A stretch of DNA of 64,000 nucleotides from Actinomycetota bacterium (GTDB taxonomy: Bacteria > Actinomycetota > Thermoleophilia > RBG-16-64-13): positions 1 through 64,000 of the forward strand of contig JAAYJE010000062.1 in NCBI GenBank assembly GCA_012523095.1, written 5' to 3'. A model generated the notes under the pieces. That model worked only from the letters and a program-made list of their open reading frames with translations. It did no database searches and was not told the DNA's origin. This document shows positions 7,282-16,257 of this stretch, in pieces; the first letter of the stretch is position 1; every line of letters begins with the position of its first letter. A program made the translations under genes and the position numbers.

Positions 7282-8991
7282 ATGATCCATCATGATGTGA
7301 TAGTCGTCGGCGGCGGGCTCTCAGGCCTTCGGGCCGCCATCGAGGCCAAGCGGGCCGGGGTCGATGTGGCCATCCTCTCGCAGGTGCACCCCTGCCGCAG
7401 CCACTCGGGCGCCGCGCAAGGGGGCATCAATGCCGCGCTCGGTAACCACCCTGACGGCGCCGACGACACCTGGGAGAAGCACGCTTTCGACACCACCAAG
7501 GGTGGCGATTATCTGGTCGACCAGGACGCCGCCATCCAGATGGCCAAGGACGCCATCGGGATCATCTATGAGATGGACCACTGGGGGTGCCTGTTCAGCC
7601 GTTTCAATGACGGCCGCATAGCCCAACGTCCTTTCGGGGGCGCCGGATTCCCACGCTGCTGCTACGGGCTGGACAAGACCGGCCACTACCTGCTGCACAC
7701 CCTCGTGGAGCAGGCCTACCGACTCCAAATCAAGATGTACGTCGAGCAGTATGTGGCCAAGCTGATCGTCCACGACGGCGTGTGCCAAGGGGTCGTGACG
7801 TACGACATGATCCACGGCGGCTTCGAGTCGTTCACAGCCAACGCGGTCGTGATCGCGACGGGCGGCGCCGGCCGGACCTATAGCAACTCGACCAACTCCA
7901 TCATCAGCACCGGCAGCGGCATGTTCATGGCCTATCACGCCGGCGTTCCCCTCAAAGATATGGAATTCGTCCAGTTCCACCCCACGGGCCTCTTCACCAC
8001 CAACATCCTCATGACCGAGGGTGCCCGAGGCGAAGGAGGCTATCTGGTCAACGGCTTGGGCGAGCGTTTCATGGAGAAGTACGCGCCTAAGTTCATGGAG
8101 TTGGCGCCCCGCGATATCACCGCGCGCTCCATCCAGACGGAGATCAATGAGGGCCGGGGCGTCAACGGTCAGGGCTATGTACACCTGGACCTGCGGCATC
8201 TGGGCGCAGAGAAGATCCTCGAACGTCTTCCGGGCATCCGCGATCTGGCCATCCACTTCGAGGGCGTGGACCCCATCGAGGAGCCCATCCCGGTGGTCCC
8301 CAGTCAGCACTACTGGATGGGCGGTATCGATACCAATGTCGACGGAGCCACTCCGATGCCCGGTCTCTATGCGGCCGGGGAGTGCGCCTGTGTATCCGTG
8401 CATGGAGCCAACCGTCTAGGCGGGAACTCGCTGCTTGAGACCATCGTGTTCGGACGACGGGCCGGAGCCGACGTGGTGCGGTATCTGGAGACGCTGACGG
8501 ACAAACGGCCCAACGCTCGGACCGCCTTCGCCACGGCGCAACTCATGGAGCAGATGATCGATGAACTGGGAGCCAAGAACGGCACCGAGAACGTATATGT
8601 CCTACGAGCCGAGATGACCGAGACGATGAAGGAGCACTATGGGTTGTTCCGCGACGAAGCCACCATGAAGGCGGGAATCGAGAAGCTCCTCTCCATCAAG
8701 GAGCGGGTCAAGAACGTCGGCCTTCGCTGGACCGGCAGAGTCTTCAACGTCGACATGATCCGTACAGTGGAGTTCGAAGGGATGGTCGACCTGGCACTGT
8801 GCGTCGCTGAGGGTGCCCTGGCCCGCACGGAATCCCGTGGGGCCCACTTCCGCACCGACCACAACACGCGTGACGACGTCAACTGGCTCAAACATACGCT
8901 GGCCTACTACCGACCCGACACGCCGGGACCGCGCCTGGACGCTAAGCCGGTGACCCTTGGCCCCTTCGAGTTACAGGAGCGGAAGTACTGA
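7282..8991 (+). CDS. sdhA: Succinate dehydrogenase/fumarate reductase flavoprotein subunit
   Basis: 569 residues. The FAD dinucleotide-binding motif VVGGGLSGLRAA is at the N-terminus, and the covalent-FAD His is in CRSHSGAAQGGINAAL. Active-site elements include TEGARGEGGYLVN with the catalytic Arg and VHGANRLGGNSLLE. The C-terminal domain ends with a YRPDTPGPRLDAKPV segment. It oxidises succinate or reduces fumarate at the cytoplasmic face; direction cannot be read from sequence. sdhB starts on the last base of its stop codon (TGATG). Confidence 0.96.
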   Translation: MIHHDVIVVGGGLSGLRAAIEAKRAGVDVAILSQVHPCRSHSGAAQGGINAALGNHPDGADDTWEKHAFDTTKGGDYLVDQDAAIQMAKDAIGIIYEMDHWGCLFSRFNDGRIAQRPFGGAGFPRCCYGLDKTGHYLLHTLVEQAYRLQIKMYVEQYVAKLIVHDGVCQGVVTYDMIHGGFESFTANAVVIATGGAGRTYSNSTNSIISTGSGMFMAYHAGVPLKDMEFVQFHPTGLFTTNILMTEGARGEGGYLVNGLGERFMEKYAPKFMELAPRDITARSIQTEINEGRGVNGQGYVHLDLRHLGAEKILERLPGIRDLAIHFEGVDPIEEPIPVVPSQHYWMGGIDTNVDGATPMPGLYAAGECACVSVHGANRLGGNSLLETIVFGRRAGADVVRYLETLTDKRPNARTAFATAQLMEQMIDELGAKNGTENVYVLRAEMTETMKEHYGLFRDEATMKAGIEKLLSIKERVKNVGLRWTGRVFNVDMIRTVEFEGMVDLALCVAEGALARTESRGAHFRTDHNTRDDVNWLKHTLAYYRPDTPGPRLDAKPVTLGPFELQERKY

Positions 8992-9719
8992 TGTCTGACA
9001 TCAAGTTTCGCCTCAAGCGCCAAGACCCCCGAGATAAGGAGAACCCCGAGGCTCATTGGGAGGAATACACGGTCAAGTACGAGGGCGAGAACCTGACTGT
9101 GCTCGAAGGTCTTTTCTACATCCAAGAGAGTCTGGATCCGAGCCTGTCCTTCCGGTACGGGTGTGGACAGTCGATCTGCGGCAGTTGCGCCATGTACATC
9201 AACGGAGCATACCGGCTGGCCTGCCAGACCAACGTGAAGCATCTGGCAGCCGACGTGATCACGGTGGCTCCCATGCCTCATCTGCCGTTGATCAAAGACA
9301 TGATCGTCGACATGGATGACTTCTTCGCCAAGTACGAGCAGATCAAACCGTGGTTGATCCGCAACTCGCCGGATCCGGAGAAGGAGCTCATCCAGTCGGC
9401 CAAAGACGCCAAGAAGATCGAGATGCCTTCGGACTGCATCTTGTGCGGCTCCTGCTACTCAAGTTGTCCCTCGGCCTGGGGAGAGGAGAACTACCTGGGT
9501 CCGGCCGCGTTGCTCAAGGCCTACCGGTTTGAGGTAGACACCCGCGACGAGGCGGGCAGGGAGCGGATGCCCGACTGGGACAACGAGCGAGGCGTCTATC
9601 GTTGTCATACGATCATGAACTGTGTGGAGGCCTGCCCGAAGGAACTCAACCCCACCGAGGGTATCGAGTGGCTCAAACGGGCCGCCGTGCGGCGGAAGGT
9701 GTTCAGAAGGGCCAAGTGA
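8991..9719 (+). CDS. sdhB: Succinate dehydrogenase/fumarate reductase iron-sulfur subunit
   Basis: 242 residues. The [2Fe-2S] ligands are in RYGCGQSICGSCAMYING with a fourth Cys in RLACQT. The second cluster region is CILCGSCYSSCPSAW and the third CHTIMNCVEACPKELNP. These carry electrons from SdhA FAD to the membrane quinone. Last gene of the fum-sdh operon. It converges on the large dehydrogenase gene with about 75 bases between them and no obvious hairpin terminator. Confidence 0.95.
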   Translation: MSDIKFRLKRQDPRDKENPEAHWEEYTVKYEGENLTVLEGLFYIQESLDPSLSFRYGCGQSICGSCAMYINGAYRLACQTNVKHLAADVITVAPMPHLPLIKDMIVDMDDFFAKYEQIKPWLIRNSPDPEKELIQSAKDAKKIEMPSDCILCGSCYSSCPSAWGEENYLGPAALLKAYRFEVDTRDEAGRERMPDWDNERGVYRCHTIMNCVEACPKELNPTEGIEWLKRAAVRRKVFRRAK

Positions 9720-9795
9720 CATCTGACGGGCGGCGAGGCCCGGACGTTGGTCCCTGCGGGGTAGCGCCACGACCGGTCGCTCCATGGGGCCGGCC

Positions 9796-12700
9796 TCAGA
9801 GCCCGTAGGCCTCCGCCAGCAGCACAATGGGGTGAACGGCCTCCAGGCCGGTGGCGTGGGCCAGCTGCATGCGGCAGGTGCTGCATTCGCTCAGCAGAAG
9901 ATCGGGAGCGATCTCGGCTACGCGCTCGAAGAGCGGCTGCCCGACTTGCATCGAGAGGTCGTACGTTCCCACCTTCATGCCGAAAGTGCCGGCCATACCG
10001 CAACACCCCGCAGCAAGGTCGACCACTTCGAGCCCGGGTATCTCGTGGAGCAGCTCTACCGCCGGGTTGCCGATCTGCTGGGCCTTCAGATGGCAGGGTT
10101 GATGATAGCCGATGCGGAGACGGGCTCTCGGCGCGTCACCATCCACAGCACCGGCCGCGGGTCGGGTTGTCCGCAGCGGCCCGACGTTCGGCGCGGTCTC
10201 AGGATGATCGAGGCGGCGGCGTAGCAGCAGTTCTCCCAGGTCGCGGGTCGCGTTGGCCACCAGCGAGCAGTCGGTGCCCCTGACGTAGTCGGCATAGTGA
10301 ACCTTGAAGGCAAAAGACGCCGTGGGCTCGGCGCTGACCACGAGGGCGCCGTCTTTGACGTACGGCAAGGCGGCGGCGATGTTGGCTCGGGCGACCTCGC
10401 GGGCCTTGTCTGCGTACCCGTAGAGCATCTCGGGAACGCCGCTCGGCCGCTGCGGGGGTATGACGACACGCAGCCCGTGGGCCACGAGCACGCGCTCCAC
10501 AAGGAGCGCCAGTGCAGGATCGTTGTACTCGGCGAAGAGGTCGTAGAAATAGGCTACCAGCGGCGCGGGCGGGCCGGACACCGCGCGCCCGGGTGTGGCC
10601 GCCCCGTCGGCCGGAGCCGCCCCATCGGCCAAGCCCATCCCGCCCGACGGAGACGGGGCGTCCGGCCCGAGCCCGGCGCCTCCGGCCCGCACGCCGGCCG
10701 ACCGGCTGAAGGTCCTGCGGGCGAAGGGAGCTATAGCGCGGCGTCGGTCGATGCCTATCACGGGCTCCACCAGGCGTCTTAGCAAGGGCTGGTTCACGAG
10801 TCGATTGGCCAACGGGGCCGTCAAGCCGCCGGCCCGCAAGACCGTCTCGACATTGGCGAGGAGCATCTCGACGGGCCCTCCGCGGCGGGCCGCTCGATAC
10901 CTGCTTTTCGCTTCCAGCATGAGTTTGGGGATGTTGACCTGGGAGGGGCATTCCACCGCACACACACCGCACTCGATACAGTAGTCGGTGACCGTTCTCA
11001 TGGCAGCCGTGCCGTAGGTGCTCTCCGGATCGAGCGCTCCCGTGATGACGCTCCTAAGCAGGTTGGCCTTCGCCCGGGGAGAGGCGTGCTCACGCCGGGT
11101 AGCTTTGTACACCGGGCACATGGTGGTCGCTACCTCGCTCTTGCAGACCGCGCAACCGTGGCACCGCTCTATCTCGCTCTCGTATCCACGGGGGGCGAAG
11201 TGGAGCAGGGGTTTCTGTGGCGTTGTTCCATAGTCGGGTCCATACCGGACGTTGTCGAACAGGCTGCCGGTGGTGTCCTGGGGGCCGATCTTCTTGCCGG
11301 GGTTCAACACTCCGTGAGGGTCAAAGGCATTCTTGATGCGGGTGAAGAAGGCGTAGATCTCCTCCCCGTACATCTCCTCGATGCGCGAGGTGTGCACCAG
11401 CCCGTCCCCATGCTCCCCGGACATGGTGCCGCGGACGCTCAAAACGTAGGCTGAGATCTCATCGTACAGGAGTTGCATCGTGCGGCAGTCGTCCGGGTCC
11501 TTGGGATCCAGTACCGGCCGCGTGTGAAGATTGCCATCTCCTACGTGGCCGACCATGACGGCCGAGATCCGCTCGCGGTCGAAGAGCTTCTGGAGGAAGT
11601 CCACACACGCCGGCAGCTCGGTGGGGTGGACGGTGATGTCCTCGACGAAAGGAAGCGGCTGGCGGGGTCCCGGCATGCGCTGCATAAGAGCCACGGCCGA
11701 CTTCCGGACCTTCCACAGATGCTCGGTCTCGGCCGTCGTGGTCGCCCGAACGAGCTTCAGGGCCGCCGTCTCTTCCAAGTGGCGGCGGAGAACGGCGAAC
11801 TTGTCATCGAGCTCCGCGTCGTCGCGACCTTCGAACTCGATGAGGATAGCCGTGTCCGTGTGTTCGGGTAGCATGGCGTCCACCCGGGAGTCGTTCTTGC
11901 GGACCACGGTCAAGAAGCGGGAGTCCATGATCTCGACGGCGGTCGGCAGAAGAGCGAGGATGCCTGGGACGGCTTCGCCGACGGCGAACACCGAAGGGAA
12001 GTAGGCCATGGCGATGCCGCGCGTCGCCGGTAGGGGGACCAGGTTGAGCGTAGCCTCGGTCACGATGCCCAAGGTGCCTTCGGCGCCGACGAACAGCTTC
12101 TGCAGGTGAGCGAGATCGGACGCCGGAGGTCTCAGCGCTGCATCCCGGGACTCGGCTGCCGTGCGTGAGGACGCCGCCGCGCCGGATATGCCGGTGCCGC
12201 CGAGGATCGCCTCTACTCGGTACCCGCAGGAGTTCTTGACCACCCGCGGCATCCGCGCATAAATGGCGTCCCTATTGGCCTGGAGCTCGGGAAGTACGAC
12301 GCTGAACGCTTTGCCGGCCAAAGTCGATCCGGCTAAGAAGGCGCTCATGTGGTCATGGTCCGGATTCATCGGTTGGGCTTTGAAGAGGGTGCCGTCGGCA
12401 AGCACCACATCCAAGGCGAGCACGTGGTCCTTAGTGGCGCCGTAGGCGACAGTGCGGGCTCCGGATGCGTTGGTGCCGATCATTCCTCCCAGGCTGCAGT
12501 GGTTCTCGCTGGAAGGGTCGGGGGCGAAAAACGAGCCGTGCGGGCGTAGGTGGCGGTTGAGCGATGCCAGGACCAGCCCCGGCTGTACCCGCACCCACGA
12601 CCCATCGGGGGCCACGTCGAGGACCGAGTTCATGTACCTGGTGAAGTCCACCTGTACCCCTGCGCCGACCGCGGCGCCGTTAAGGCCGGAGCCCATGCCG

Positions 12701-12909
12701 CGCGGCACCACCGACAATCCCCGCTCGGCACAGTAGGCGACCAGGAGCGCCACGTCCTCCGCATCGCGAGGGGACACGACCCCGAGAGGTTCCATCTGGC
12801 TGAGGCCCGCGTCGGTGGCATAGAGACGTCGGCTGACGGGGTCGAAGTCGACGTCGCCTCGGATGAATGAGCGCAGGTCACGCGCGATCAGGTCGGTTGG
12901 AGCGGTCAT
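9796..12909 (-). CDS. FAD-binding and Fe-S D-2-hydroxyacid dehydrogenase (D-lactate or D-2-hydroxyglutarate type, GlcD-GlpC fusion)
   Basis: 1037 residues. The N-terminal half is a VAO/GlcD-type FAD domain (RGMGSGLNGAAVG; SSENHCSLGGMIGTNASGART; FVGAEGTLGIVTEATLNLVPL; EHGDGLVHT). Two [4Fe-4S] motifs follow (CHGCAVCKSE...MCPVYK and CIECGVCAVECPS), then GlpC-like cysteine-rich repeats. The second repeat is intact (YHQPCHL...GCCGMAGTFGMK). In the first, the expected CCG is replaced by RPSG. A Gly/Pro/Ala-rich linker at about residues 740-790 and an Ala/Ser-rich insert near residue 250 look lineage-specific. Related enzymes (Dld, YdiJ) oxidise D-lactate or D-2-hydroxyglutarate; substrate unknown here. 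Confidence 0.88.
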   Translation of the reverse strand: MTAPTDLIARDLRSFIRGDVDFDPVSRRLYATDAGLSQMEPLGVVSPRDAEDVALLVAYCAERGLSVVPRGMGSGLNGAAVGAGVQVDFTRYMNSVLDVAPDGSWVRVQPGLVLASLNRHLRPHGSFFAPDPSSENHCSLGGMIGTNASGARTVAYGATKDHVLALDVVLADGTLFKAQPMNPDHDHMSAFLAGSTLAGKAFSVVLPELQANRDAIYARMPRVVKNSCGYRVEAILGGTGISGAAASSRTAAESRDAALRPPASDLAHLQKLFVGAEGTLGIVTEATLNLVPLPATRGIAMAYFPSVFAVGEAVPGILALLPTAVEIMDSRFLTVVRKNDSRVDAMLPEHTDTAILIEFEGRDDAELDDKFAVLRRHLEETAALKLVRATTTAETEHLWKVRKSAVALMQRMPGPRQPLPFVEDITVHPTELPACVDFLQKLFDRERISAVMVGHVGDGNLHTRPVLDPKDPDDCRTMQLLYDEISAYVLSVRGTMSGEHGDGLVHTSRIEEMYGEEIYAFFTRIKNAFDPHGVLNPGKKIGPQDTTGSLFDNVRYGPDYGTTPQKPLLHFAPRGYESEIERCHGCAVCKSEVATTMCPVYKATRREHASPRAKANLLRSVITGALDPESTYGTAAMRTVTDYCIECGVCAVECPSQVNIPKLMLEAKSRYRAARRGGPVEMLLANVETVLRAGGLTAPLANRLVNQPLLRRLVEPVIGIDRRRAIAPFARRTFSRSAGVRAGGAGLGPDAPSPSGGMGLADGAAPADGAATPGRAVSGPPAPLVAYFYDLFAEYNDPALALLVERVLVAHGLRVVIPPQRPSGVPEMLYGYADKAREVARANIAAALPYVKDGALVVSAEPTASFAFKVHYADYVRGTDCSLVANATRDLGELLLRRRLDHPETAPNVGPLRTTRPAAGAVDGDAPRARLRIGYHQPCHLKAQQIGNPAVELLHEIPGLEVVDLAAGCCGMAGTFGMKVGTYDLSMQVGQPLFERVAEIAPDLLLSECSTCRMQLAHATGLEAVHPIVLLAEAYGL

Positions 12910-12918
12910 GGGAAAGGA

Positions 12919-12924
12919 ATAATA
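12919..12924 (-). promoter_or_regulatory. -10 element of the FAD/Fe-S dehydrogenase, likely leaderless
   Basis: On the minus strand TATTAT lies 9 bases before the ATG at 12909. There is no purine-rich ribosome binding site in between (the sequence reads TCCTTTCC). Transcription would begin 2-3 bases before the start codon, so a leaderless mRNA is likely. No clear -35. Confidence 0.45.
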
Positions 12925-13067
12925 CCGCGAATAGCGTGACTAGAGTGTTCATGAGAGAATGCACGCAACCGCCCGACTCCCGCTCGGGCAGTCGTCAATT
13001 GTGTGCGCGGAGGATCAAGCCAGAGTGAAACGCGGTGCGCCTGCCTGTCCGGTGAAGGGGGTGAGTC

Positions 13068-14000
13068 ATGCTTGCCATTCTCAAAACGACCCCAACAGGT
13101 CTCACGCGATTGGAGGAATTCGAGCCTGGTTCCTGGATCGACCTGGTCAGCCCTTCCGAAGAGGAGCTGGAACGAGTCAGCCGAGAGCTGCAGATCCCGC
13201 TCGACCTGCTCATGGGGCCGCTGGACGAGGAAGAGAAATCGCGCATAGACGTAGAAGATGGACTGACTCACCTCATCGTGGATATTCCGGTACTGGTTCG
13301 AGAGGACGAGCAACGGGGCTACGAGACCATCCCCCTGGGGATGCTGGTCCATCCGGACTACTTCGTCACCACCTGTCTTAGGCCCAACCCCATCTTGGGG
13401 GAGTTCGAGCGCGGCACTGTCAAGGGTTTCGCCACCTTCTGGAAAACCCGCTTCCTGCTGCAGGTTCTGCAGCGGGTATCGGCTTTCTACCTCCGCTATC
13501 TGGGCCGGATCGACCGTGAGACCGACAAAGTGGAGCGTGAATTGCGGGCTTCCATGAAGAACGAGGAGATATTCGACCTCCTCAGCCTTCAGAAGTCCCT
13601 GGTGTACTTCACCACGTCCCTTCGCTCGAATGAAGCCGTGCTGCAGAAACTGCCGCGCACCAAGACGATCAAGATGTACGAGGAAGACCAGGATCTTCTC
13701 GAAGACGTCATCATCGAGAACAAACAGGCCTCGGAGATGGCGAAAATCTACACCGATATCTTGACGGGCACAATGAACGCCTTTGCATCGGTGATCTCCA
13801 ACAATCTGAACCGAGTGATGAAACTGCTCACCTCGCTCACAATCATCCTGGCCATACCGACCATCGTGGCATCGTTGTACGGGATGAACGTCAGACTGCC
13901 TTTCGAGGACTACTCACATGCCTTCGCCCTCACCCTAGTGATAACCGTCGTTATCTCGGCGGGTTTCGCACTGGTCTTCTGGAGGAAGAGGTTCTTCTAG
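13068..14000 (+). CDS. corA: CorA family divalent metal ion transporter
   Basis: 310 residues. A long cytoplasmic, mostly helical domain (WIDLVSPSEEELERVSRELQI at the start; LRYLGRIDRETDKVERELRASM in the stalk helix) is followed by two C-terminal membrane helices. The signature GMN motif sits at the end of the first helix (SLYGMNVRLPF). A short basic tail (FWRKRFF) ends the protein. CorA pentamers import Mg2+ or other divalent ions. ATG at 13068 with AGGGGGTGAG upstream. It diverges from the dehydrogenase gene and stands alone. Confidence 0.92.
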   Translation: MLAILKTTPTGLTRLEEFEPGSWIDLVSPSEEELERVSRELQIPLDLLMGPLDEEEKSRIDVEDGLTHLIVDIPVLVREDEQRGYETIPLGMLVHPDYFVTTCLRPNPILGEFERGTVKGFATFWKTRFLLQVLQRVSAFYLRYLGRIDRETDKVERELRASMKNEEIFDLLSLQKSLVYFTTSLRSNEAVLQKLPRTKTIKMYEEDQDLLEDVIIENKQASEMAKIYTDILTGTMNAFASVISNNLNRVMKLLTSLTIILAIPTIVASLYGMNVRLPFEDYSHAFALTLVITVVISAGFALVFWRKRFF

Positions 14001-14032
14001 CGAGGCCGGGTCTTCCGGCGAAGCCGGTTGCC

Positions 14033-15868
14033 TTAACGCCAGGGTGAGAGTGGGGGGCGGGCCGGCGGGCGCGGCTTACGGCGGGACCGCGGTATGGGAG
14101 GCTCCAACAGGCTCAGTTCGTCTGTCTGTTCGAGTGTCTCGATCGGTATGACCCGCATCCGTTTCACCCCCGCGAGCACCGCTAGGCTCGCTGCTATGAA
14201 CATGACGGCGAGAGGCCCGCGCACGCCGTAAGAGCCCGAGACCGTCTGTACGATCAGGAACCACCAGGCCCTCAGCCAGCCCACCCCGTAGCTGGTGGCG
14301 AGATAGATATAGAGAGCCACCGGCACGATAAGCCCGGCCAGGAGGACCGGAGCGTTGGTCGTCAGGCGGTGGCGCCACAGGGCCCCCGAGTAGACCGGTT
14401 CCGCGAAGCAGGTGGCGAGCGGCCAAGCCCAGGCAGCGGTGACACCGGGCAGGACCAAGAAGGGGGATCGCGACAACATCAGCACTAGGCCCACGATCAG
14501 CCCTGTGAATCCGGCGCAAAGCTTCGTCATCTCGGTCGCCGCCTTGCCCTCCTGGGGGTGCAGATAGCCAAGGAACCTACGTGAGGCGACGAAGACAACG
14601 GCTCCTGTCAGGATGATGATGAGCGTCGGCGCGAGCCGAGGCTGCGTGCTGGGTCCTTCAACAACCGGTACCTGAAGGTGGTAAAGGGGGATGAGCCCGG
14701 CTCGGGCGAGAATGTAGGCGACCAGGAGCATCCACCCCACAGGCAGTGCGAATGACAGCAGGTTACGTAGGTGCAAAGCGGCCGGCCGGCCGGTCACCCT
14801 GGACGAGAAGAGCCATATGAGAAGGGCTGCGAGCGTAGGTAAGAGCATGAGCGCGGCCAAGAAGGTCGTTGCTCGATTGGTCAGATAGCGTCCCGATTCG
14901 AGCAACAGGGCGGTGCCTGGGTCGGGGGGCGCCTCTGTGCCGGAGTCTAGGGAGAGGAGGAGACGTTCGATGGCGGCTCCTTGGGTGGCGAGCCCATCGG
15001 CCGTGGGGTTGCCGGGCCCGTTGTCGTACAGGCGAAGAGATGCGATTCCTCGGCTCAACCCCGCCACCTGGTCGCCTTTCGATAGAGAGAGGGCTCGGTC
15101 GGCGGCTTGGCTGAGAAGGCCCGGTACGCGGAGTCTAAGGTTGACTTCAGCAAGAAGGCGGCCGACCAATTGCACGTACCAACCCGGAGTGGTGTTCTTG
15201 GGACCCGTAACGCCGGCGCCGAGCGATGTGGTCCGCTCTCTTCCCAAGCCGTGGATGGAGAGGATGGTGCTCACGTCGCGCCCGCGTTCGTTCGTGTCGA
15301 GAAAGCGATTGATGCCGAGACCCCCCGTGTCGCTATCCTCGGTTGACAAAAAGATCAGTGTCTTCTGGTGAGGGCGCTCGGCGAATACATGGATGAGCTC
15401 AATCAGCATCGCGGTACCGGTGGCGTACGCCAAGGGTTCCACCTCGGCCCCCAAGGGTGTGTCCCGCGGCGCGGCCACGAGCACGCTCTCACGACTCGTG
15501 CCCTCGAGCACCACCACTGCGTTGCGCAGCGTTTCGGTCCCAACGCCCATCGGCGCCTCGAACTTGTCGACGGCGGCCACCACCCTCTCGGGGAGCTTCT
15601 CCGCGATCCAGTTGATGACGCTCGCCGATCCTTCCGAGCCCAGCATGCGATTGGAGTACAAGTCGCTCATCACCTGGGCCGCCCGGTAGGCGCGCGTCGA
15701 GTCGAAGAAGGTCGGCCCGGAAGCCACCTCTACGCTGGATGCTGGTGAGGAGACCGAGAGAAAGACGGCGGCCCCGGCCAAGACCACGAGCCCGGCGCAG
15801 ATCGTATACGCCGTCCTTCTCCACTGACGTACGTGGTCGACGAGACGTCGGCGGATCGTTAGGGCCAT
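14033..15868 (-). CDS. Multi-pass membrane protein with degenerate M28 peptidase-like domain
   Basis: 611 residues. One N-terminal hydrophobic segment (about 18-38) is followed by an extracytoplasmic domain of about 280 residues with the layout of an M28 aminopeptidase, then seven or so hydrophobic helices and a basic Pro/Arg-rich tail (RSRRKPRPPARP). The M28 zinc ligands look lost: the usual HxD is APRD, and the Asp and Glu-Glu elements read AEVEPLAYATG and STEDSDTGGLG. This resembles eukaryotic Gaa1, also an M28-like domain fused to membrane helices and thought inactive, but the likeness is architectural only. It lies downstream of the FlgM-like gene on the same strand. Confidence 0.6.
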   Translation of the reverse strand: MALTIRRRLVDHVRQWRRTAYTICAGLVVLAGAAVFLSVSSPASSVEVASGPTFFDSTRAYRAAQVMSDLYSNRMLGSEGSASVINWIAEKLPERVVAAVDKFEAPMGVGTETLRNAVVVLEGTSRESVLVAAPRDTPLGAEVEPLAYATGTAMLIELIHVFAERPHQKTLIFLSTEDSDTGGLGINRFLDTNERGRDVSTILSIHGLGRERTTSLGAGVTGPKNTTPGWYVQLVGRLLAEVNLRLRVPGLLSQAADRALSLSKGDQVAGLSRGIASLRLYDNGPGNPTADGLATQGAAIERLLLSLDSGTEAPPDPGTALLLESGRYLTNRATTFLAALMLLPTLAALLIWLFSSRVTGRPAALHLRNLLSFALPVGWMLLVAYILARAGLIPLYHLQVPVVEGPSTQPRLAPTLIIILTGAVVFVASRRFLGYLHPQEGKAATEMTKLCAGFTGLIVGLVLMLSRSPFLVLPGVTAAWAWPLATCFAEPVYSGALWRHRLTTNAPVLLAGLIVPVALYIYLATSYGVGWLRAWWFLIVQTVSGSYGVRGPLAVMFIAASLAVLAGVKRMRVIPIETLEQTDELSLLEPPIPRSRRKPRPPARPPLSPWR

Positions 15869-15929
15869 GTAACACTCCGGTTCGCTGGTGGCCTGTGAGA
15901 TTGTAGGCCCCTACGAACCCGGTGGCAAA

Positions 15930-16127
15930 TCAGCCGGCGTGTCTCCGCTTGTCGGCGAGGAGTTGTTCGATCATACGGTCGGCGATCTCATCAGCAGGAA
16001 CGTGGTAATCACCCGACCGGATGAGATCATGGATGGCCTGCAACCGTGCAGGTCCGGCAGGGCCGACCTGACCCCTGGGCGGGGCGGGAATGCCGGGAGA
16101 ACGGTTCTGTCGTATGTTAGCGTTCAT
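15930..16127 (-). CDS. FlgM-like anti-sigma-28 factor, orphan
   Basis: The ORF track shows this only as the tail of a longer open frame that runs antisense through moeA (15930-16877). The ATG at 16127 gives 65 residues; an alternative ATG at 16166 adds 13. The C-terminal half (ARLQAIHDLIRSGDYHVPADEIADRMIEQLL) has the FlgM pattern: a helix, the G-x-Y-x-V turn, then an amphipathic helix that in FlgM binds sigma-28. The N-terminus is Pro/Gly-rich and probably disordered, also usual for FlgM. No flagellar gene is nearby. The Shine-Dalgarno is weak at both starts. Confidence 0.6.
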   Translation of the reverse strand: MNANIRQNRSPGIPAPPRGQVGPAGPARLQAIHDLIRSGDYHVPADEIADRMIEQLLADKRRHAG

Positions 16128-16257
16128 GCCGCCATTGGGTATCGGTGTTCGGCTGTATTCACTCATGCTATGCTTTCTATCGGCCGGAAGCGGCGAATGG
16201 TTTATACGGAGAGTGGAATCCTGCTGTCGGTCACGACAGGGCAGACGGGTCGAAGGA

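Noticed and set aside
7321-8403. 360-codon minus-strand ORF inside sdhA
   Set aside because: Exact antisense shadow of sdhA; His/Val/Gly-rich mirror composition, no motifs.
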